The translations under genes and the position numbers were made by a program. Source: CALBPI01 sp038533155 (GTDB taxonomy: Bacteria; Pseudomonadota; Gammaproteobacteria; Steroidobacterales; Woeseiaceae). From it: a stretch of DNA of 34,836 nucleotides. Below are positions 30,914-34,836 of this stretch, piece after piece; the first letter of the stretch is position 1; each line of letters begins with the position of its first letter. The stretch is taken from positions 1-34,836 of the forward strand of contig JBCAZH010000030.1 in the NCBI GenBank assembly GCA_038533155.1, written 5' to 3'. The notes below the pieces were generated by a model, which searched no databases, was not told the origin of the DNA, and saw nothing but the letters and a program-made list of their open reading frames with translations.

Positions 30914-33607
30914 CTACGACGCGACCTGTCTGGCCCAAGGTCGGTCGGAGCTGCGACGTTCCTCTCCGGCCGCGCGCTCGCCGAGAGAGTCGATCGCCTC
31001 ACGTTCTGAGGTGTCTCGGTGGGTTTGGAAGAAAGCGGTTAGGCCATCCATTCGCGCGGCTTGCTCGCCCAAGGACTCGCTGGCGGCCGATGCTTCCTCG
31101 ACCATCGCGGCGTTCTGCTGCGTGAACGCGTCAAGTTGGGATATCGTCGCGTTGACCTCATCGATGCCTTCATACTGCTTCTGGCTAGACTTGGCGATTT
31201 CTTCGACAGTCTCGGAGAGCTGCTGCACTTCGGCCACGATTTCCTCGAGCGTTCCCCCCGACTCGTCGACGAGACGCGTGCCTTCCTCTACCTTCTTGCC
31301 GCTGTCTTGAATCAGCGACTTGATCTCTTTTGCAGCACTCGCTGAACGACCTGCCAAGTTCCTGACTTCGGTGGCGACCACGGCGAAGCCACGGCCTTGT
31401 TCTCCTGCACGCGCCGCTTCGACCGCAGCGTTTAGCGCAAGCAAGTTGGTTTGGAATGCGATCTCGTCGATGACAGCGATGATGTCCGCGATCCGCCGGC
31501 TGGCTGCGTTGATCTCTTGCATCGCTTCAACTGTATTGTTGACGGCCTTGCCACCTTTTTGGGCTTTGTCACGTGCGCCTTGCGCCATATCGTTGGCGGC
31601 CGATGCATTCGTCGCACTCTGCTTAACGATATCGGTCAATTCCTTCATCGTTTGGGCAGTTTTCTCCAACCCCGACGCTTGTTCTTCGGTGCGTTGTTGT
31701 AAGTCTGCATTGGCCAATGCGATCTCATGCGAGCCGCCTTTCACCGAAGAAGCGGACTCTTGAATGCTGCCGATGACTTCTGTCAGTTTCGAGATTGTCT
31801 CGTTGGCATCCCCTTTCAAAGCGTCGTAGCTGCCTTGGTAATCCCGATCAATAGTCTCGCGCAGATCGCCCTTCGCGATCGCACCAAACACGCGCAACGT
31901 GTCGCCGATCACCTGTTCGGCAACTTCGACGAGACTATTAACACCTACCGACAAGCTGGCGTAGAAACCGTTCAGTCCACCATCGTCGATGCGCTTGGTG
32001 AGGTCCCCTGCCTGCGCGGCTCGAACCACCGAATCGACTTTGTTTTCAATGCTGACTTCTGCAGTGCGATCGTTCCAAATCATGATCGCCCCGAGGCGTG
32101 CGCCATCCGGAGCAATCACGGGATTCGAGACTACGTGTAATGTTCTTGAACCAATGTTCATATCAACAGCGTGCGTACTCTGTAGCGCCCGAAGCGTCGA
32201 CTCGGTTGCCGCGGAGCAGCCGGGTAGATCAATGATAGAGGACCCCTCGCGGTCGTAGGCTGATCCCTGGGTACCTTGATAGGCGGTATCGTTCGCGAGT
32301 TGATCAAAAAGCGCGCCCGCTGAGCGGTTAACAAAGACGATCTCCATCTCGTTGTTGGCGATCACTACGGCGCTATCAACATTGTCCAGCGCTTGGCGAA
32401 TACGATTAGATTCGACCAGCGATTTCTGGTCTTTTTCAACTTGTTCCTGGAGTTTCGACTTCATCGACTGTAGACCGGCGAACACGCCTGTTGCCGGCTT
32501 GTCGCGTGACAGATCCATCGAAAAATCGCCTCGTCCCAGAGCATCCAAAACTTCGTTGAGGAAATTCGGGTCCTCGCCGAGGTCACGCTGTAGTCCGCGG
32601 AATCTGTAGGAGTTCCAGGCAATCGCGAATACGACCGTCAGCAACGCCAGCAGACCGACTGTCAGCGCTTTCTGTAGTCCTTGTGCTGCGGCTATGCGTT
32701 TACGCTCAGATGCTGCTGCAAGCTGGTCTATGAACCGCGCCTCCAGTGATTTCAGATGGTTGAGCTTCTCGGATTGAATCGTGAACCAGGCGATAGGTGC
32801 GATTCCAAAGTCCCGAGCGCTTGAAGAGTCTAGGGCGAGCTTCCGCATGTTCTCAGCACCGGCAATGGCCGGCGCGTTCAGCGCTTTCTCGATGTCCGTC
32901 TTGAACTCACCCTGCAATCGCGACGTGACCTCTTTGCGGTAACTCTCCTGCACAGAGACGAGATCCAGCAGTCGGTCACGCGCTGCTCGATCCATCGCAT
33001 CAAGCCCGAATACGTTACTCAGCAGCGCTCGCTCTAGCCCGGATGCCTCCTTTATTCGGAGTAGTGCATTGTACGCTTCGCCCAGTGCTGTGATTTCGCG
33101 ATCGCCGCTGAGGCGAGGCATGTTACTCACGAGCCCGAGATACGTGCTGATCACACGCGTGTAGAACGCAACGACTTCACTTTGCGAAACCGAGCCAGTC
33201 TTAACACGCTCGCGCATATCGCTGATTTGTTGCGTGTAGGAAAGCGCTTGTTCGAGAACGGTCGCGATTTCAGGCGAGAGCGTGGACGTGTCGATCTGTG
33301 CAATGAGCTCTTTTAGAGCGGCCAGGGCTTCGCTTCTGGTGTCCCATTGGTCGGGCAGCTTTGCGAGAAACTCCGCACCGTTTGCCCCAAGCGCTCCCGA
33401 GGACAGACCACGCTCTTTTTGCGTTTCATGGACTACGGCGCCGGCGGCAGCGGCGATTTGCGTAAAAAGGAGTTGCTGCTCTGCAAGACTTTTGCTTGTG
33501 GTCGCGCTTGATACCGAATCCACGGTGAACCATGCAAGCCCGGCCAACGGCAGCAGCAAGATCAATAGCGCCTGTGTCCCCAAACTTACCTTGGGCAGTT
33601 TTCGCAT
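30914..33607 (-). CDS. Methyl-accepting chemotaxis protein with NIT sensor and PAS domain
   Basis: 897 residues from ATG at 33607 with AAGGAG upstream. TM1 about 10-30, a large periplasmic all-helical NIT (nitrate/nitrite-sensing) domain about 50-300 with the family-typical ETQKERGLSSGAL stretch, TM2 about 310-330, PAS about 400-520 (NVDSAVVIANNEMEIVFVNRSAGALF), HAMP-like helices about 525-620, and the signalling domain with hairpin tip EIAFQTNLLALNAAVEAARAG and EVRNLAGRSASAAKEI. No CheR-tethering pentapeptide is present at the C-terminus. It senses a small ligand, by domain probably nitrate or nitrite, and drives the chemotaxis kinase. It is a single gene next to the NO-sensing operon. Confidence 0.9.
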   Translation of the reverse strand: MRKLPKVSLGTQALLILLLPLAGLAWFTVDSVSSATTSKSLAEQQLLFTQIAAAAGAVVHETQKERGLSSGALGANGAEFLAKLPDQWDTRSEALAALKELIAQIDTSTLSPEIATVLEQALSYTQQISDMRERVKTGSVSQSEVVAFYTRVISTYLGLVSNMPRLSGDREITALGEAYNALLRIKEASGLERALLSNVFGLDAMDRAARDRLLDLVSVQESYRKEVTSRLQGEFKTDIEKALNAPAIAGAENMRKLALDSSSARDFGIAPIAWFTIQSEKLNHLKSLEARFIDQLAAASERKRIAAAQGLQKALTVGLLALLTVVFAIAWNSYRFRGLQRDLGEDPNFLNEVLDALGRGDFSMDLSRDKPATGVFAGLQSMKSKLQEQVEKDQKSLVESNRIRQALDNVDSAVVIANNEMEIVFVNRSAGALFDQLANDTAYQGTQGSAYDREGSSIIDLPGCSAATESTLRALQSTHAVDMNIGSRTLHVVSNPVIAPDGARLGAIMIWNDRTAEVSIENKVDSVVRAAQAGDLTKRIDDGGLNGFYASLSVGVNSLVEVAEQVIGDTLRVFGAIAKGDLRETIDRDYQGSYDALKGDANETISKLTEVIGSIQESASSVKGGSHEIALANADLQQRTEEQASGLEKTAQTMKELTDIVKQSATNASAANDMAQGARDKAQKGGKAVNNTVEAMQEINAASRRIADIIAVIDEIAFQTNLLALNAAVEAARAGEQGRGFAVVATEVRNLAGRSASAAKEIKSLIQDSGKKVEEGTRLVDESGGTLEEIVAEVQQLSETVEEIAKSSQKQYEGIDEVNATISQLDAFTQQNAAMVEEASAASESLGEQAARMDGLTAFFQTHRDTSEREAIDSLGERAAGEERRSSDRPWARQVAS

Positions 33608-33783
33608 GACTCGTGATCTCCTTATCGCGGGGTGCTCGTCCTTGCCCAGCTAGCGTCTGAATGAGGTATCACTTAAGTCATTTCCAGTTCCATTTTATCG
33701 ATTGATAGGTTTAGTAAATTGAATTTAGTAGAACTGATCTTGGGACTATGATTTGAACGTCCCCACGCAATTCAGGTGAAAAG

Positions 33784-34371
33784 ATGGTCTCGAATCCGAG
33801 TGCGCTCAGCGTCATCGATGACCATAGCAGCCATGCGCAGCCGCATTTCACGGCACATGCGGCCGACGCCGAAGCATGGCTAGCTCGCCTCAATACATTG
33901 GTACAAGCGTCAGGAGCCAGCCTGCAACTGGGTCTGGGGCGCCCTTCGGAACATCCGAGCATCGCTGTCAGCCGCGCCAATGCTGGCCTACCCGTTGGGC
34001 TCCGGTTGTCGCGTATTCGGGGCCTACGAGGGGTCTGCCGTGCATTGGCCGCATCCCTGGAGTTAGTCGTTGTAACTAGCGCTGCCGGTGATCGTCTACC
34101 GACCGGCCGCTTCGTGCGTAATCTCCAGGCCCGATTCGGTATCGAAAATGTCAGTCAAATCGTCACTCCTGGCGGCATACAGATGGCCGATGTCGCTGCG
34201 TTGGACGTATCGGCTTGTCCCGGTGCAACAGAAAACGCAGCGGTGTTGCCGCAGTTGTTCACGGCGCTTTGGTTCAACGGTGATCGTGCTGCCGCGTCGA
34301 GAGTTTTTCGAGGCGGTCGCGGCTCGGGTCGGTCGCAGCCCACGTCAGCTTCGAGCGAGCTTGCCGTTTGA
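33784..34371 (+). CDS. Unrecognised protein, possibly frameshifted near its 3' end
   Basis: 195 residues from ATG at 33784 with AGGTG (33774-33778) upstream and an AT-rich promoter-like region before it. I do not recognise the family and see no signal peptide or membrane segment. The part up to LPQLFTALWF (about residue 163) reads like ordinary coding sequence. The last 30 residues are low-quality Gly/Ser/Arg-rich text, whereas the +1 frame over the same bases gives TVIVLPRREFFEAVAARVGRS and continues to a stop at 34411 with GC-rich third positions. A frameshift around 34265-34290, or a short second gene overlapping this one, would explain it. The restored frame would overlap the ArsR gene tail to tail by 15 bases. 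Confidence 0.5.
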   Translation: MVSNPSALSVIDDHSSHAQPHFTAHAADAEAWLARLNTLVQASGASLQLGLGRPSEHPSIAVSRANAGLPVGLRLSRIRGLRGVCRALAASLELVVVTSAAGDRLPTGRFVRNLQARFGIENVSQIVTPGGIQMADVAALDVSACPGATENAAVLPQLFTALWFNGDRAAASRVFRGGRGSGRSQPTSASSELAV

Positions 34372-34396
34372 CGATGTTACGAGGCCAGCGCTCACA

Positions 34397-34786
34397 CTAA
34401 TTGCTGGTTGATTCTTCCGGCGTCGGGTCGAGCTGCTGTTGTTCTCGCCACAGGCGACGCGCTTCGTCCGTCGCATCGCTGTTGACCTCACCAATCCGGT
34501 CCGCGACGAAGTCTATGCCATCGAGTAACCAATCGGGCATATCGATTTGTGCCAGACGATAGATTCTACGCCGTCCTTCGCTCCGTTCTTCCACCACTCG
34601 GAACGCTCTTAGCAGCGCCAAGTGTTGCGATACACGCGTCGACGTAATACCGACTAGCCTTGCAAGCTGATTGACGGAATAGGGCGCACGACTCGATAAC
34701 GCATGGACCAGGAGAATCCGGTCGGGGTGTGACATGACCTTTAGAAGCGCGCCGAGTTCTTTCGCGACAACCTTACGACTTGGCAT
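34397..34786 (-). CDS. ArsR-family winged-helix regulator
   Basis: 129 residues, ATG at 34786 with GAAGGGCG upstream. ArsR/SmtB fold: LLKVMSHPDRILLVHALSS, recognition helix YSVNQLARLVGITSTRVSQHLALLRAF (about 37-62) and the wing VVEERSEGRRRIYRL. There are no Cys residues and no clustered His, so the classic metal-binding sites of ArsR or SmtB are missing and it probably senses something else. The acidic C-terminal extension (about 85-129) is not part of the core fold. Its target promoter cannot be seen; only 50 bases of upstream sequence are in the window. Confidence 0.85.
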   Translation of the reverse strand: MPSRKVVAKELGALLKVMSHPDRILLVHALSSRAPYSVNQLARLVGITSTRVSQHLALLRAFRVVEERSEGRRRIYRLAQIDMPDWLLDGIDFVADRIGEVNSDATDEARRLWREQQQLDPTPEESTSN

Positions 34787-34836
34787 TACCGCCCTTCACT
34801 GACTATCGGCCAGCTAAACGGCTTCTCGGTCGAGCG

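Noticed and set aside
33608..33783. Sigma-28-like promoter for the chemoreceptor (ATCGATAA on the minus strand near 33693-33700)
   Set aside because: The -10-like word is present, but no TAAA-type -35 lies at the right distance (candidates give spacers of 3 or 17 bases instead of about 11).
33711..33980. 89-residue minus-strand frame over the start of the unrecognised gene
   Set aside because: It is Cys/Ser/Ala-rich, has no ribosome site and lies opposite a better-supported start with AGGTG at the right distance.
1..34836. CRISPR arrays, insertion sequences, integrases and tRNA genes
   Set aside because: I looked for regular repeats, transposase or integrase motifs and tRNA-like cloverleaf ends and saw none; gene order and composition look like stable chromosome.

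Overview
The window looks like a chromosomal segment of a free-living, probably aquatic or marine, Gram-negative gammaproteobacterium. This is inferred from the gene families: a TonB-dependent receptor, several lipoproteins, a BaeSR-type two-component pair, H-NOX/c-di-GMP signalling, a vanadium haloperoxidase and Na+-coupled transporters. Genus cannot be given from sequence reading alone. No rRNA, tRNA, CRISPR, transposase or integrase was seen, and almost all space is coding.

Left edge (1-4007): a BaeR/BaeS-like two-component pair (baeR cut by the window edge) reads leftward. A divergent three-gene set reads rightward: a YHYH-domain lipoprotein, a MORN-repeat membrane protein and an SCO1/SenC copper/thiol protein. 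The 110-bp divergent spacer holds a sequence close to the E. coli BaeR box, which suggests that the two-component system controls both sides.

Central region (4026-24451): a beta-glucan/cellulose utilisation locus. A leftward, nearly gap-free operon of nine genes (16435 to 4026) encodes three canonical flavin-dependent halogenase-family proteins plus one degenerate paralog, a GPH-family sugar:cation symporter, a GH94 phosphorylase (best read as cellobionic acid phosphorylase), gluconokinase, a secreted CBM9-like protein and a vSGLT-like Na+/sugar symporter. Most junctions are ATGA, GTGA or TAATG overlaps. Divergent from it is a 1002-residue TonB-dependent receptor. A leftward set of GH3 beta-glucosidase lipoprotein, LacI-family regulator and GH5 endoglucanase lipoprotein converges on the receptor and is separated from it by a strong terminator. 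An 18-bp sequence (TGACAACGCRAGMCATTT) overlaps the predicted promoters of both the receptor/halogenase spacer and the GH3 gene, with a partial copy over the GH5 start, and is probably the operator of the LacI protein. Inferred pathway: GH5 and GH3 cut beta-glucan outside the cytoplasm, the receptor imports oligomers, oxidised ends (cellobionate) enter by the symporters, GH94 yields glucose-1-phosphate plus gluconate, and GntK makes 6-phosphogluconate. The role of the halogenase-family proteins is unknown.

Right region (24877-34836): a Tat-exported vanadium-dependent haloperoxidase with its own terminator; an H-NOX nitric-oxide sensor in an operon with an HNOBA-PAS-GGDEF-EAL protein; a DUF808 (YedI) membrane protein; a chemoreceptor with a nitrate/nitrite-sensing (NIT) domain; an unrecognised gene that may carry a frameshift; and an ArsR-type regulator. 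H-NOX and NIT in close succession suggest a nitrogen-oxide sensing theme.
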